A stretch of DNA of 64,000 bases from Candidatus Acidiferrales bacterium (GTDB lineage: Bacteria > Acidobacteriota > Terriglobia > Acidiferrales > UBA7541), in assembly GCA_030038275.1 (NCBI GenBank), contig JASHPG010000119.1, positions 53,649 to 117,648 on the forward strand, given 5' to 3'. This document shows positions 10,422-20,618 of this stretch, one piece after another. The notes below the pieces were generated by a model. That model made no database searches. It was not told the origin of the DNA and saw only the letters and a list, made by a program, of their open reading frames with translations. Position numbers and translations under genes: made by a program. The number at the start of each line of letters is the position of its first letter. Positions within the stretch are counted from its first letter, which is position 1.

Positions 10422-10894
10422 TCAAAACTCTTCATCGGGTCTCGATCCCGCTCGTCGGGATCCCACTTGTCGCAACAGCGTGGTCATCGATTCAAATGAT
10501 TCTTTTCGTCCAACGCGAGCCGCTCGAATATGTCGGTACTCAGCTGAGGTTTAGCTACGCCAATCTCGTCCACGAGGCGGGATTCGCTCGATTGTCTCTC
10601 GCAGTCATTGGTCTGCTAGTTCTGTTGATTCCGTATCGGAAGGTGGAACGGTGGGCTTTTATTGCAATCGGAATACTGATCATCTGCTACGAGATTCCGG
10701 TGTTTTTCTTCTTCTCAGTTCCCAATATCGGTTATTGGTCGATCTTTCGATCCGTGCCGGAGATTCACACGTCGAGCTTCGAGACGATCAACTTTTACAG
10801 ATATTTGTTCACGATTCTGGCGCTGGCGGGACTCGTCATGGCCGCGCCTCTATTCATTCGCAAACAGGGCCATTCGGCGACCGGAGGAGCCTGA
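10418..10894 (+). CDS. Small multi-pass membrane protein interposed between leuC and leuD
   Basis: GTG start overlaps leuC stop (GTGA); [24 protein letters not shown]... with several hydrophobic segments. Confidence 0.6.
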   Translation: MIKTLHRVSIPLVGIPLVATAWSSIQMILFVQREPLEYVGTQLRFSYANLVHEAGFARLSLAVIGLLVLLIPYRKVERWAFIAIGILIICYEIPVFFFFSVPNIGYWSIFRSVPEIHTSSFETINFYRYLFTILALAGLVMAAPLFIRKQGHSATGGA

Positions 10895-10900
10895 GAGCTT

Positions 10901-11536
10901 ATGCAGCCATTCACAAAACACACTGGACTCGTTGCGCCGATCGATCGCGTCAACGTCGATACCGATCAGATGGTGCCGAAGCAATTCCTGAAGCTTTGCA
11001 CGCGCGAAGGCTTTGGCCGCACGCTTTTCTACGATTGGCGCTACCTCCCCGGCGAAAAACCGAATCCCGATTTCGTGCTGAATTTTCCGCGTTACAAGGG
11101 CGCAAGCATTCTGCTGGCCCGCGCCAATTTCGGATGCGGTTCGAGCCGCGAACACGCGCCGTGGGCCATCCTCGATTACGGCTTCCGCGCGATTCTGGCG
11201 CCCAGCTACGCGGATATTTTTTACAACAACTGTTTCAAGAACGGCATTCTGCCGGTCACGCTCACCATCGAGCAGATCGATGAACTGTTCAAACGCACGC
11301 TCGCAACGGAAGGCTATCGCCTGACAGTGGATCTGGAGCAACAGACCATTGTCGATGAACACGGTCTGCGCTATTCCTTCACCATCGATCCGTTCCGCCG
11401 CGATTGCCTGTTGAAAGGCCTCGACGATATTGGCCTCACGCTCGTCCACGAAGACGATATCGCCGCCTTCGAGAAGAAGAATCTCCGCGTGCCCGTGATG
11501 CACGAAAATCTCGACGTGAAGTACCACCACAACTAA
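10901..11536 (+). CDS. leuD: 3-isopropylmalate dehydratase small subunit
   Basis: [31 protein letters not shown]...[45 protein letters not shown]. Confidence 0.97.
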   Translation: MQPFTKHTGLVAPIDRVNVDTDQMVPKQFLKLCTREGFGRTLFYDWRYLPGEKPNPDFVLNFPRYKGASILLARANFGCGSSREHAPWAILDYGFRAILAPSYADIFYNNCFKNGILPVTLTIEQIDELFKRTLATEGYRLTVDLEQQTIVDEHGLRYSFTIDPFRRDCLLKGLDDIGLTLVHEDDIAAFEKKNLRVPVMHENLDVKYHHN

Positions 11537-11750
11537 ATCCTCGCCGCCGGGCGCTCAAACGTTGGCCGAGAAGGCGAAAGCCAGGCGAAAACAAACCTGC
11601 AATAACGTGGCCCTCATCGAGGGCAACATTTGGCCACTTTAGCGGCCCCAAACGCTGCTTTAAGCGCTCCTAAATAGAAGCTTTTGGCGGCCTTGGCGCC
11701 CGGTGTCCTACGTCTTCGCGGGTCCGGAATGTCACCAGGGCATCAGAGGT

Positions 11751-13256
11751 TCAGAACGCTACGTCGCGGACGTGCGTGGCGATAAACCAGCGATTGCCGA
11801 ACGGGTCGCGGACGCCCGCGCTGCGATCGCCGTAAGGCTGATCGGTTGGGGCCTGAATCGACTCGGCTCCGGCGCGCAAAGCCTGCCGGTAGAGCGCGTC
11901 GGTATCCGGCACGTACAAGTGGATCGTCGATGGCCTGGGCTGATAAGGGCCGTGGCCGCCGGCGAGCGCGACTATCGAATCGCCGATTCGCACCTGCGCG
12001 TGCGGGATGCCCCCGTCCGGATGCTGCACGCGATAAACCTCCACTCCACCGAAGGCAGTTTTCAGAAATTCGATGAGACCAGCCGCATTTGTTGCGTAAA
12101 GGTGCGGAGTGACGCTGCGAAATTCCCGGAAAATTTTATCGCCGGGAAAAGGCTTGCCGATATCCCACATATTGCCGAAGGGATCGCGCACGTTACCGGC
12201 GCGGGTGCCGTAATCCCGGTCCCTGACCGGCTGAATCGTTTCCGCGCCCGCGGAAACGGCGCGCTCGAAAACGGCATCGGGATCGTCAACGCGCAGGAGC
12301 AGAGTCATGGGCATCGCCGGAAATTGCGGGTTGGCATCGGCCACCTCGATCATCGAGTCGCCGATTTGCACTTCGGCGTGCATGATGACGTCACTGACTG
12401 CCTCACCGGCGGGCGTGCCAGGGCGCTGGGCGCGGAATTTTTCCTCGGCATCGAACGCTTGCTTGACGAAGTCGATCCACTTCGCCGCTCCGGGAATAAT
12501 CAGGTACGGCGTGACGGTATGGAACCCTTCGCGAATGTAATTGACTGCCGGTGGCTGCTGAGCCTGAGCTTGCGATTCGGCGTTCGGCTCCGAACCCATG
12601 GCGTCGATGCGGCGCTGCATCTCCTCGGGCGAGAGCCGTTCGGTGAGAGTGGAAATCACCCACGTGTAACCGAACGGATCGCGGAAATGCCCGGAGCGCG
12701 CGCCGTAGAATTGATTGGCGACCGGACGCACGACGGATGCACCCGCGAGAATCGCGCCCCGAGCCATCGCATCAACATCTTCCACCTGAAGGCTGATTTG
12801 AACCGGCGACCCACCGAGCGATTCCGGACTGTTGAAGCCGGCCTCCGGGAACTCGTCAGCCAAGAAAATCTTTGCTCCGTCAATATCAATCTCGGCGTGG
12901 CCAATTCTGCCGTCGGGTTGCATGAGGCGGAGGACTTCTTTTGCGCCGAACGCTTTCTTGTAAAAGTCGAGCGCATTCGCAGCGCCGCGAACGCTCAAAT
13001 ATGGGATCGCGCTGGCGCGAAATTCCGGCGTCATTCGTGGTGTTGCCATAGAAGTTCTCCTTTCCAAATCCGACTTGAGGCGTGCTTTGAAATCCGGACG
13101 CGGCAGGTCGCGCAGAGCGGCGATCACTTCGATGACTGGCGAAAACGCCGGATCAAATGGACGCGCCGCTTCATCGCGCGGGATGGGAGTGCCCGGCGCG
13201 CCGAGCAGCCGGCCGATCACTTTGTCGAGTTGTTCGCTTGGCGACTGTTTAGCCAT
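11751..13256 (-). CDS. Three-domain VOC (PhnB/glyoxalase-like) protein
   Basis: Three repeats of the type SAIPYLSVRGAANALDFYKKAFGAKEV...DPFGYTWV, YLIIPGAAKWIDFVKQAFDAEEK...DPFGNMWD, LYATNAAGLIEFLKTAFGGVEVYR...DPFGNRWF. Confidence 0.85.
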   Translation of the reverse strand: MAKQSPSEQLDKVIGRLLGAPGTPIPRDEAARPFDPAFSPVIEVIAALRDLPRPDFKARLKSDLERRTSMATPRMTPEFRASAIPYLSVRGAANALDFYKKAFGAKEVLRLMQPDGRIGHAEIDIDGAKIFLADEFPEAGFNSPESLGGSPVQISLQVEDVDAMARGAILAGASVVRPVANQFYGARSGHFRDPFGYTWVISTLTERLSPEEMQRRIDAMGSEPNAESQAQAQQPPAVNYIREGFHTVTPYLIIPGAAKWIDFVKQAFDAEEKFRAQRPGTPAGEAVSDVIMHAEVQIGDSMIEVADANPQFPAMPMTLLLRVDDPDAVFERAVSAGAETIQPVRDRDYGTRAGNVRDPFGNMWDIGKPFPGDKIFREFRSVTPHLYATNAAGLIEFLKTAFGGVEVYRVQHPDGGIPHAQVRIGDSIVALAGGHGPYQPRPSTIHLYVPDTDALYRQALRAGAESIQAPTDQPYGDRSAGVRDPFGNRWFIATHVRDVAF

Positions 13257-13833
13257 GTTTGGCGCTCAACTTCTTGCCGCTGGTTTTCTTCTTATGCGCC
13301 GGTTCCCAACGGCTTCGGAGCTCGCGTATAGCGCGAACCTGCAACTGCTTGACAGCTCCATCGGTGCGACCGAGTTCGCGGGCGATTTCAGCGATGCTCT
13401 TCCCCGCCGTGAAGCGCATTTCGATCACGACCCGCTGATCGCGCGGCAGACCGGCAACGAGGCGAAAAAGCCTCGCGCGTGTTTCCGTCTCTTCCGGACT
13501 GGGCGCACCAAGCGGATCGGGAGGGTCATCCGCCGCCGAATTGCCCTGCTCCCGTTGCGAGCGGTGCCAGCGGTCGGCAATCGCATTGGAGGCGATACGA
13601 AAGAGCCAAGCCGCAAACGGAACGCTGCGCCATTCGAATTTCGAGAGATTCGCGAGCGCCTGATGGAAGACTTCGGCGGTCAGGTCCTCGGCATCAGCGC
13701 GTTCGTGCACGCGGCGGACGATGAAGGCGTACACCCGCTCGAAATTCGCCTCGTAGAGATCGCCGAACCGGCGCGGGTCTTTTTGCGCCGCCTCGATCAG
13801 AAGCCGCTCGCTCGTGTCGATCTTTGCCGTCAT
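13249..13833 (-). CDS. ECF-type RNA polymerase sigma factor
   Basis: FGDLYEANFERVYAFIVRRVHERADAEDLTAEVFHQAL...WLFRIASNAIADRWHR...LPRDQRVVIEMRFTAGKSIAEIARELGRTDGAVKQLQVRAIRELR. Confidence 0.9.
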   Translation of the reverse strand: MTAKIDTSERLLIEAAQKDPRRFGDLYEANFERVYAFIVRRVHERADAEDLTAEVFHQALANLSKFEWRSVPFAAWLFRIASNAIADRWHRSQREQGNSAADDPPDPLGAPSPEETETRARLFRLVAGLPRDQRVVIEMRFTAGKSIAEIARELGRTDGAVKQLQVRAIRELRSRWEPAHKKKTSGKKLSAKHG

Positions 13834-14192
13834 CAGCCCCAGGGGTTGAAGCGCCTCGCTTCGAATTTTCTCGCCAGATGCTTCGGCGCGGTATTGCACC
13901 AGGCGGCAGCGAGAGCGCTACGGACGCGGGCGAACTTTGCTGGCCGCAGCTTCACGTTCGTGGCGCCTTTGCGCCCCCAGCCGCCTTTCACCGGAACAAA
14001 AGTGCTTGGGTCGGCCGCGACAAATTCGGCCTGTTGTTCGGGCGTGAGTTTCACCATGGCCCACGCGGAATCGGGATAGCCGAGCGTCGCAAATATTTTC
14101 CCTGCCACGCGGAAGTCGGGATGGCTCTGATGAGCTTTTTCGGATGCTTCCGGAAAGCTGAGCGCCAAGCGCCGAAAATCGGTTTTAGTCAT
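13833..14192 (-). CDS. MmcQ/YjbR-family protein
   Basis: MTKTDFRRLALSFPEASEKAHQSHPDFRVAGKIFATLGYPDSAWAMVKLTPEQQAEFVAADPSTFVPVKGGWGRKGATNVKL. Confidence 0.8.
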   Translation of the reverse strand: MTKTDFRRLALSFPEASEKAHQSHPDFRVAGKIFATLGYPDSAWAMVKLTPEQQAEFVAADPSTFVPVKGGWGRKGATNVKLRPAKFARVRSALAAAWCNTAPKHLARKFEARRFNPWG

Positions 14193-14298
14193 GAGTATCG
14201 TCCCTGCTTCCGCCGCTAGTTTGAATTTTGGCCTTCTTGTGCGACCAACCACCCACTATTCCCCTCAGCGGCTAAACCGCGGGAATTAGGCACTTAAC

Positions 14299-14318
14299 GG
14301 CACGGCTAAAGCCGTGCC
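14299..14318. repeat. REP-like palindrome
   Basis: ggcacggctaaagccgtgcc, preceded by a smaller hairpin gcggctaaaccgc. Confidence 0.6.
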
Positions 14319-14508
14319 CTGACGAAAGGCCTGAAACCAAACCGCGCGAATCGGTCACACTTGCGCTTCGAATTTTGCGCCCCGGGTCAGTCTGAGTTTT
14401 GACACCTTGCGCCTCGATAAAGAAAATTCAAATTGACCGGCACGAAAATTCCCGCTTTTTCTCTCACATGGATAAACCGGCGAGAGGGCGAAAGGTTACG
14501 CGAAAATT

Positions 14509-15573
14509 CTATCCGCCAGGCAGCGCGGCGGGCGCGGCCTCGACGATCGAAACGTCCTGCCGGTGCCCATCGGCATCAACAACCGGGATCACGCGCTTCA
14601 TCTCGAAACCGCCGGAGTTGAGAAGTGGCTTCCATTCCGCCGCGCTCCGCTCCTTGCCTCCGGTGACGACCATCATGTTCACGTCGCTCATCAGACGCGT
14701 TTCAAGGTTTGGATCGGCGTTGCGCACGACGTCTGGAAGAACGAACTCGACGATCAACAATGCGCCATCCGCCGGAATGACAGAGCGGCAATTTCGGAGA
14801 ATCTTAGCGGCAACGTCGTCCTTGTAGCCGTGGAGGACGTGTTTCATGACGTAAACATCGGCGCCGGCGGGAACGGCTTCGAGCAGGTCCGCGGCGATCA
14901 GCTTGCACCGGCCGACGGCTTGCCATTTCGCAAAGCGCGGCGCGGCACCGTCAATCGATTCCTGGCGATCAACGAGGAGGCCAGAAATTTGCGGATTGTG
15001 CGTCAGGATCGCTTCTAAAAGCGCTCCACCACCGCCGCCCAGATCGGCTACGACTCTATGCGCGCCGAAATTCCAGCTCGTCGCTATCGGAGCGTAGTCT
15101 TCCACTGGAGCGGTTCCCATCACAGCCCTGAAAATCGTGCTGGCTTCGGCATCCCACCGAGATGGTATGCCAGCGCTCTCCGCCAATCGGCCGGCGCTTT
15201 TTCCGGTTCGCACGCAATCTGTAAGGCGCGACCAGCTTTCCGCAAGCAGATCGGACCAGAAGACGATGGCGGACCAAGCGGAATTCGGCGCGTCTTTTCG
15301 AAGCGGCTGGCCAAGATCGGTGAGGATGAAACGGCGCGGAGATGTTTCCGACACGATGCCGAGACTCGCGAGGGCACGCAGCAAGCGATAGAGAGAGTCC
15401 GAATCGGATTGGCACGCCTTCGCCAGTTCGTCGATGGTGTGTTCTTCGCTTCCGAGCGCGTCGGCAACTCCCAGGCGAGCCGCGGCGCAAAGCATTCGGC
15501 TGCGCGAATATGCCATGGCCATTTCCAGGAGTTCCGAGTTAGGCGTCACATTGCCGATTCCAGGTTTGGACAA
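14509..15573 (-). CDS. SAM-dependent O-methyltransferase family 2-like protein
   Basis: Winged-helix N-terminus (CAAARLGVADALGSEEHTIDELAKACQ...LYRLLRALASLGIVSE) plus VVADLGGGGGALLEAILTHNP and VYVMKHVLHGYKDDVAAKILRNCRSVIP. Confidence 0.85.
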   Translation of the reverse strand: MSKPGIGNVTPNSELLEMAMAYSRSRMLCAAARLGVADALGSEEHTIDELAKACQSDSDSLYRLLRALASLGIVSETSPRRFILTDLGQPLRKDAPNSAWSAIVFWSDLLAESWSRLTDCVRTGKSAGRLAESAGIPSRWDAEASTIFRAVMGTAPVEDYAPIATSWNFGAHRVVADLGGGGGALLEAILTHNPQISGLLVDRQESIDGAAPRFAKWQAVGRCKLIAADLLEAVPAGADVYVMKHVLHGYKDDVAAKILRNCRSVIPADGALLIVEFVLPDVVRNADPNLETRLMSDVNMMVVTGGKERSAAEWKPLLNSGGFEMKRVIPVVDADGHRQDVSIVEAAPAALPGG

Positions 15574-15821
15574 TTTATCTGTTCCCCCCTTTTCATGGAA
15601 ACCGCCGGGCAGTCGAAAGGTTACGCGAAGAACCCGTCGCCGTCAGCTTCGATCGTGGGTGGTTGGCGCGTGGGCTGGAAGCTGTCCAGGAGCGAAGAAT
15701 GACTCTGCCACGGCAGCGCCGAATGGGCTCGAGCAAATGGCGGCCTCCGCGCTCGCCTGCCGCGCTGAAGCCTGCCCGCAGATCGGCAGGAGGGCGCGGC
15801 GCTACATGAAGACGCGCGTTA

Positions 15822-16715
15822 TTACTGCAGAGATGACGCGGGCGTGCGCCCCATCAACTCCGCGATCAGGATTCCGGCAAGGATCAGGACGGCGCCGGCG
15901 AGCGTGCGCCTGCCGAAATGTTCGCGAGCCAGCAGCCACGAAGTGAGCGCGGCAAAGGCCGGCTCCAACGTGAGGATGATGGCCGTATGTGAAGGAGAGG
16001 TGTGCTGCTGCGCCCAGGTTTGCAAGGAAAAGCCGATTGCCGTGGATCCGATCGCCGTCACGAGAATCGCGAAGATCACTTCTCCAGTCCAAGACAATCG
16101 AGGTGCCTCCCATCGCGCAGCCGCTACGCCGGGCAAAAGCACGGCCGCAAGAATCGCCGTAACGGCGACTTGCAGAAATGCGAGCGCCGTGGGCGAGTGC
16201 TTTTGGACGTGGCGTCCGATGAAGATAATCTGCAGCGCAAACATGATGGCGCATCCGAAAACGATCGGATCGCCGCGATTCAGCCCGCCGAGGCCCTGCG
16301 GCGGGATGGTGAGGAAATACAATCCCGCCATGGCCAGCGCCACGCCCGTCCAAACCCATCCGGTGATGCGCCGGCGGGCGAATATCGCAAGCAGCAGAGG
16401 AACGAAAATCACGCACATGCCGGTGATGAAGGCGGCTTTGGCGGGCGTGGTGTATTGAAGTCCGACGGTCTGAAAGATGTAGCCGCCGAACATGAAAAAG
16501 CCGATCTGGGCTCCGGCCCAGATCGTGCTTGCGCTCATCTTTCTTACTACGGACCAGAACGCAGCGGCCATCAGCAGGGTGGCGAGTCCGAAACGCACGG
16601 CGATGAAGACGAATACGGAGATTTCAGCGAGAGCGTCCTTTACGACAACGAACGTGGCGCCCCAAATGAGCGAGGCGAAAGCGAGGGCGAGATCGGCGAG
16701 GAGGCGTTTGCTCAT
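15822..16715 (-). CDS. EamA/DMT-family transporter
   Basis: MSKRLLADLALAFASLIWGATFVVVKDALAEISVFVFIAVRFGLATLL...; about 10 TM segments, two EamA-like halves. Confidence 0.88.
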   Translation of the reverse strand: MSKRLLADLALAFASLIWGATFVVVKDALAEISVFVFIAVRFGLATLLMAAAFWSVVRKMSASTIWAGAQIGFFMFGGYIFQTVGLQYTTPAKAAFITGMCVIFVPLLLAIFARRRITGWVWTGVALAMAGLYFLTIPPQGLGGLNRGDPIVFGCAIMFALQIIFIGRHVQKHSPTALAFLQVAVTAILAAVLLPGVAAARWEAPRLSWTGEVIFAILVTAIGSTAIGFSLQTWAQQHTSPSHTAIILTLEPAFAALTSWLLAREHFGRRTLAGAVLILAGILIAELMGRTPASSLQ

Positions 16716-16904
16716 GTTTGGTGTTCGCCCGATGCAGTGAGGAAAAGTTTATGCGGTGGGAAGCGCGGCTGGCAAGGGAGGCGTTGGTTCGATGGTGAGA
16801 AGAAGAGGAAAAGTAGATTCCTTCCTGGTACAAAACACCGGGATGCGAAACGTGCGCACCAGTTCGCGAACGTATCGAGCGTACGTAACCGCCTCTGATC
16901 AGGT

Positions 16905-18122
16905 TTATGGATGCGCGCCGGCGAGGGAAAGGGCGAGGAGGAAGAGGCGCTTGAGGCCGAGTTCGCGGCCGGTGGGGTCGTACCATTCGTCGAGAGTGTG
17001 CGCGCCGCCGCCCGAGCCGCCCCCGCCAAGAGCAACGGCGGGGATGCCGAGCGAGAGTGGAAGATTCGCGTCGGTAGAGCTGCGTTCGGTGCGCGAACGG
17101 TTGCCGAAGAAGCGATCCACATTGCGGATGGCGGCGAGCAGAGGCGAATCCGACCGCAGTTTTCCAGCAGGGCGCGCGCCAAGCGAGCGAAAGTGCAGCG
17201 AGAGAGCGTTGCTGGGGTAATCCGTGATGGCGAGCTCGTCGCGCAGGCCAGACTGCATCGCTTCGCGCAGAGCGGCTTCGATGCGGGCAAGCTCGGGTTC
17301 GTCCTCCGAGCGCAAATCCACTTTGACGGACGCGCGGGTTGGAATCGAATTCACGGCGGTACCGCCCTCGACCACGCCGAAATTGTAGGAAGTGCGCGGT
17401 TCGCTGGGAACGCGGATTTCGGAAAGGCGGACGATTCCGCGGGCGAGCGCGGCGATGGGATTCGGCGTTCCAAAATTGGACCAGCTGTGGCCGCCGGGGC
17501 CGGATATCCCGATTTCGAAGCGGCGCGACGCAACGCCCTGCGTGGTGATGTAGTCCGTGGATGGCCCATCGACGGCGATTACCGCGGAGAGCCTGTCGCC
17601 GTAGGTTTCGACGAGCCGGCGGATTCCGCGCAGGTTGCCTTCGCCTTCTTCGCCGACGTCGCCGGCGAGGACGATGGTCTTTTCGGTTGGCACGTGGGAC
17701 TCATGCAAGGCGTGCGCAAGGCCGACGAGCGCGGCAACGCCAGCGCCGTTGTCTGAAATTCCGGGGCCGATCAGGCGGCGTGATTCGCGTTTGATTTTGA
17801 GTTCGGTGCCCTCGGGAAAAACCGTGTCGATGTGCGCGGCAAAAAGAATCACATCGCGCTTATCGGAACCGGGACGCTCGGCGACAACATTGCCGATCGA
17901 ATCGATGCACGGTTTCCAGCCGCACTCGGCAAAGAGCGCTTTCAGGGCGTCCGCGCGGCGTGATTCGCGCAATTCAGGAGCGGGAATTTCGGTGAGGCGG
18001 ACCTGTTGTTCAGTGAGCCAACCGGAATTGCGTTCAATCCAGGCGAAGGCGCGGGCGCAGCGCGGGTCGGCCACAAGCCGGGCGGCAGAATCGTCGGTTA
18101 CTCGCGCGGAGAGGATACCCAT
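16905..18122 (-). CDS. M20-family metallopeptidase
   Basis: VILFAAHIDTVFPEGTELK, GPGISDNGAGVAALVGLAHAL, GDVGEEGEGNLRG; dimerisation-domain region. Confidence 0.88.
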   Translation of the reverse strand: MGILSARVTDDSAARLVADPRCARAFAWIERNSGWLTEQQVRLTEIPAPELRESRRADALKALFAECGWKPCIDSIGNVVAERPGSDKRDVILFAAHIDTVFPEGTELKIKRESRRLIGPGISDNGAGVAALVGLAHALHESHVPTEKTIVLAGDVGEEGEGNLRGIRRLVETYGDRLSAVIAVDGPSTDYITTQGVASRRFEIGISGPGGHSWSNFGTPNPIAALARGIVRLSEIRVPSEPRTSYNFGVVEGGTAVNSIPTRASVKVDLRSEDEPELARIEAALREAMQSGLRDELAITDYPSNALSLHFRSLGARPAGKLRSDSPLLAAIRNVDRFFGNRSRTERSSTDANLPLSLGIPAVALGGGGSGGGAHTLDEWYDPTGRELGLKRLFLLALSLAGAHP

Positions 18123-18183
18123 CCTACAGAAGATACAGCAAATGGGCGGCGATTTTCATAAATCAGACGAGGATTTTGGCGGG

Positions 18184-19185
18184 CTAGCGCCAGTCGTCGA
18201 GGATGTACACGCCCGCGCGATTGTACCCGGAATCCGCGCCGCCGGTTTCCATGGCGACACCTTGCATCGACGTGCGGTAGCCGCGCGCAAACATCTGCTG
18301 GAAAGCTTCGCGGCGGGCGAGGTTTACGCCAGCAGTGACTTTCGAGGCGGACTTGGCGCGAGCAAAATCTTCCACCGCGCCGAGCAATCGATCGAGGTGA
18401 TCGGCGACTTTTGCGCCGGGACGCACGGCCGCGAACTTGACGTAGCAGACGCCGGAACCGGCCTCCGTGCCAGCGCCGGTGTGGCAAACGGCGAAGGCAG
18501 CGAGACGCGAATCGTGGAAGATGAGAATCGTCTCACCGAGCTTTTGCGCGGCGACCGAGCGAATTTCGCGCTCAACGTCGAGCCCGTCGAAAATTGCGCT
18601 TGTGAGCTGACGGCAGTCGGCGAGCAATTCCGCGCGGCGCACGGGCGCGACGAGCGAGAAATAGGCCACGTCCGAATCGGCTGAGCCGGCAGCGGAACCG
18701 TGCGCGTTGGGCTGGATCTCCCTGGCCATAATCGCGACGAGATCGCGCGGCCAGAAGCCGAACTTCTGATAAAGCGTCATGTGCTTAGGGCTGTGAGCGA
18801 AGGTGTAAAGCCCCAGGTGCTGGTTTCCCCATTCGCGGAAAATTTCCATCGTGGGCGCGAGCAACTGCTGCGCTACTTTGCGTTCCCAATATTCGGGATG
18901 CACCGAAAGCGGGCCGAAAAAGCCGAAGCTGCCCCAGTTCGTCGCGAAATTGGAGCCGATCAAGCGGCCGGCGTGCTCGGCGGCAAGGACGGCACCGGGA
19001 TCGGCAAGCCATCGAGAGCGCGCAAACTCAGCATCACCCAAGAACGTCTGAGGATCGGGCACACCTATGAATGTACCGAACGCGAGGCGAACGATCTGGT
19101 CCGCAGCGGGCAAATCGGTTTCGACAAGCGGACGAATGACGATATCTGGCGCGGGCGAGGCTGAAGTCATGGCGGTATTAGACAT
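18184..19185 (-). CDS. GNAT-family N-acetyltransferase
   Basis: IVIRPLVETDLPAADQIVRLAF...GFFGPLSVHPEYWERKVAQQLLAPTMEIFREWGNQHLGLYTFAHSPKHMTLYQKFGF. Confidence 0.75.
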   Translation of the reverse strand: MSNTAMTSASPAPDIVIRPLVETDLPAADQIVRLAFGTFIGVPDPQTFLGDAEFARSRWLADPGAVLAAEHAGRLIGSNFATNWGSFGFFGPLSVHPEYWERKVAQQLLAPTMEIFREWGNQHLGLYTFAHSPKHMTLYQKFGFWPRDLVAIMAREIQPNAHGSAAGSADSDVAYFSLVAPVRRAELLADCRQLTSAIFDGLDVEREIRSVAAQKLGETILIFHDSRLAAFAVCHTGAGTEAGSGVCYVKFAAVRPGAKVADHLDRLLGAVEDFARAKSASKVTAGVNLARREAFQQMFARGYRTSMQGVAMETGGADSGYNRAGVYILDDWR

Positions 19186-19233
19186 GGAACGCCGAAAGGA
19201 AAGCAAGAGAATGCGCCGGCCTGAGGGGCGTCG

Positions 19234-20487
19234 TTAAATAGGCAATCTGGAATTTTGGCGGGCGGAGGAGGAATGGAGGAGGGCGAGGATTTCGTCTTCG
19301 GTGAGGACGCGCGAGGATTGCTTAGCGGCGGCGAAAATTCGATCGACGACATCATCCGTCGATGGCAGGCCGCGCTTTTCGAGCCAAAAAACCACGTTGG
19401 AGCGGCCGCTGAGAGGGCCGATTTCGATCACCTGCTCAAGGCCGAAGAGATGCGCGGGGACGCCGCTGTAAATTAAGTTCGCCAACTCTGGGTTGCCCTT
19501 CTTGTAGGCTTTCGAGATTGCGGCGGCATGGACGCCGGTGGCGGTGCGAAACGCGTCCTGGCCGACGACGGGATAATTCGGAGGGATCACGGCACCGGTG
19601 GCGCGGGCGACGGTCTCCGAATATTTTTTCATTTGCGAGAGATCGCGTTCGATTAGGCCGAGCAGGCGCAGGTTGACGAGCAACAGCTCCATCGGCGCAT
19701 TGCCAACGCGTTCGCCGAGCGCCAGCGCGGTGCCGTGAATCTGATCGGCGCCAGCCGCGATCGCAGCCAGAGAATTGGCCACAGCGAGGCCGCGGTCGTT
19801 GTGGCCGTGCCAATCGATGCGAATTTTTTCGCCGGACGGTTTCACGACGTTCTCGATCACGAACTTTACCAGGTTGTAAGCGCCGCGCGGCGTGGCGTGG
19901 CCGACGGTGTCGGCGAGAACGATGGCCCGCGCTCCGGCACGGATGGCCGATGAATATAGCGCGATGACCGTACCGGGATCGGTGCGCGTCGTGTCCTCGG
20001 TGACGTACATGACCGGAAGGCCCGCACCCGCGGCCAATTTCACGGATTCCTCGGTGGTGCGGCGGAGATAATCGATGCTCCAGTCCTCAACGAGCCGGCG
20101 AATGGGGCTGGAGCCGAGAAACATGGAACATTCCATCGCATGGCCAACGCGCTGGCAAACCTCGATCATTGCCTGGATGTCCTGCTTGTGCGTGCGGCCG
20201 CCCACGTGCGGGCGCAGCTTCATGCGCGAGCTGAAGATTTCGCGCGCGAGCGCTTCGGTGTCCGCCACGGCGCGAGGACCTGCCCCGGGCAGGCCGACAT
20301 TGACTGAGTTGATTCCAAGAGCATCCATCAGATGGAGGATTTCGATCTTCTCGGGGACCGAAGGATCGCGGACGGATGGATTTTGCAGGCCGTCGCGCAG
20401 CGTTTCGTCGAGGAGCATCACAGTGCGGCCGGGCGGAATTTCCGGGCCGGCGTAGGCGTTCCAGTCGTGGATAAGTTCGTCAGGCAT
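19234..20487 (-). CDS. 2-isopropylmalate synthase/homocitrate synthase-like (HMGL-like) enzyme
   Basis: VMLLDETLRDGLQNPSVRDPSVPEKIEILHLMDALGINSVNVGLPG...IRIDWHGHNDRGLAVANSLAAIAAGADQIHGTALALGERVGNAP; start chosen at MPDELIHDW. Confidence 0.85.
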   Translation of the reverse strand: MPDELIHDWNAYAGPEIPPGRTVMLLDETLRDGLQNPSVRDPSVPEKIEILHLMDALGINSVNVGLPGAGPRAVADTEALAREIFSSRMKLRPHVGGRTHKQDIQAMIEVCQRVGHAMECSMFLGSSPIRRLVEDWSIDYLRRTTEESVKLAAGAGLPVMYVTEDTTRTDPGTVIALYSSAIRAGARAIVLADTVGHATPRGAYNLVKFVIENVVKPSGEKIRIDWHGHNDRGLAVANSLAAIAAGADQIHGTALALGERVGNAPMELLLVNLRLLGLIERDLSQMKKYSETVARATGAVIPPNYPVVGQDAFRTATGVHAAAISKAYKKGNPELANLIYSGVPAHLFGLEQVIEIGPLSGRSNVVFWLEKRGLPSTDDVVDRIFAAAKQSSRVLTEDEILALLHSSSARQNSRLPI

Positions 20488-20618
20488 CACTCCGCCCCGC
20501 GGGTGTTGCGGATATTTTATCGCATATCGGTGTTCGAAGCGGCTCGATCCACAGGTATGGCAGCTATACCTTCCGAGAAAATAATCGAGGCGTGACGGCA
20601 AGTCACGCCTCGGTACCT

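Noticed and set aside
11703-13331. 542-aa plus-strand ORF opposite the triple-VOC gene
   Set aside because: Antisense shadow; the reverse strand encodes three clear VOC domains
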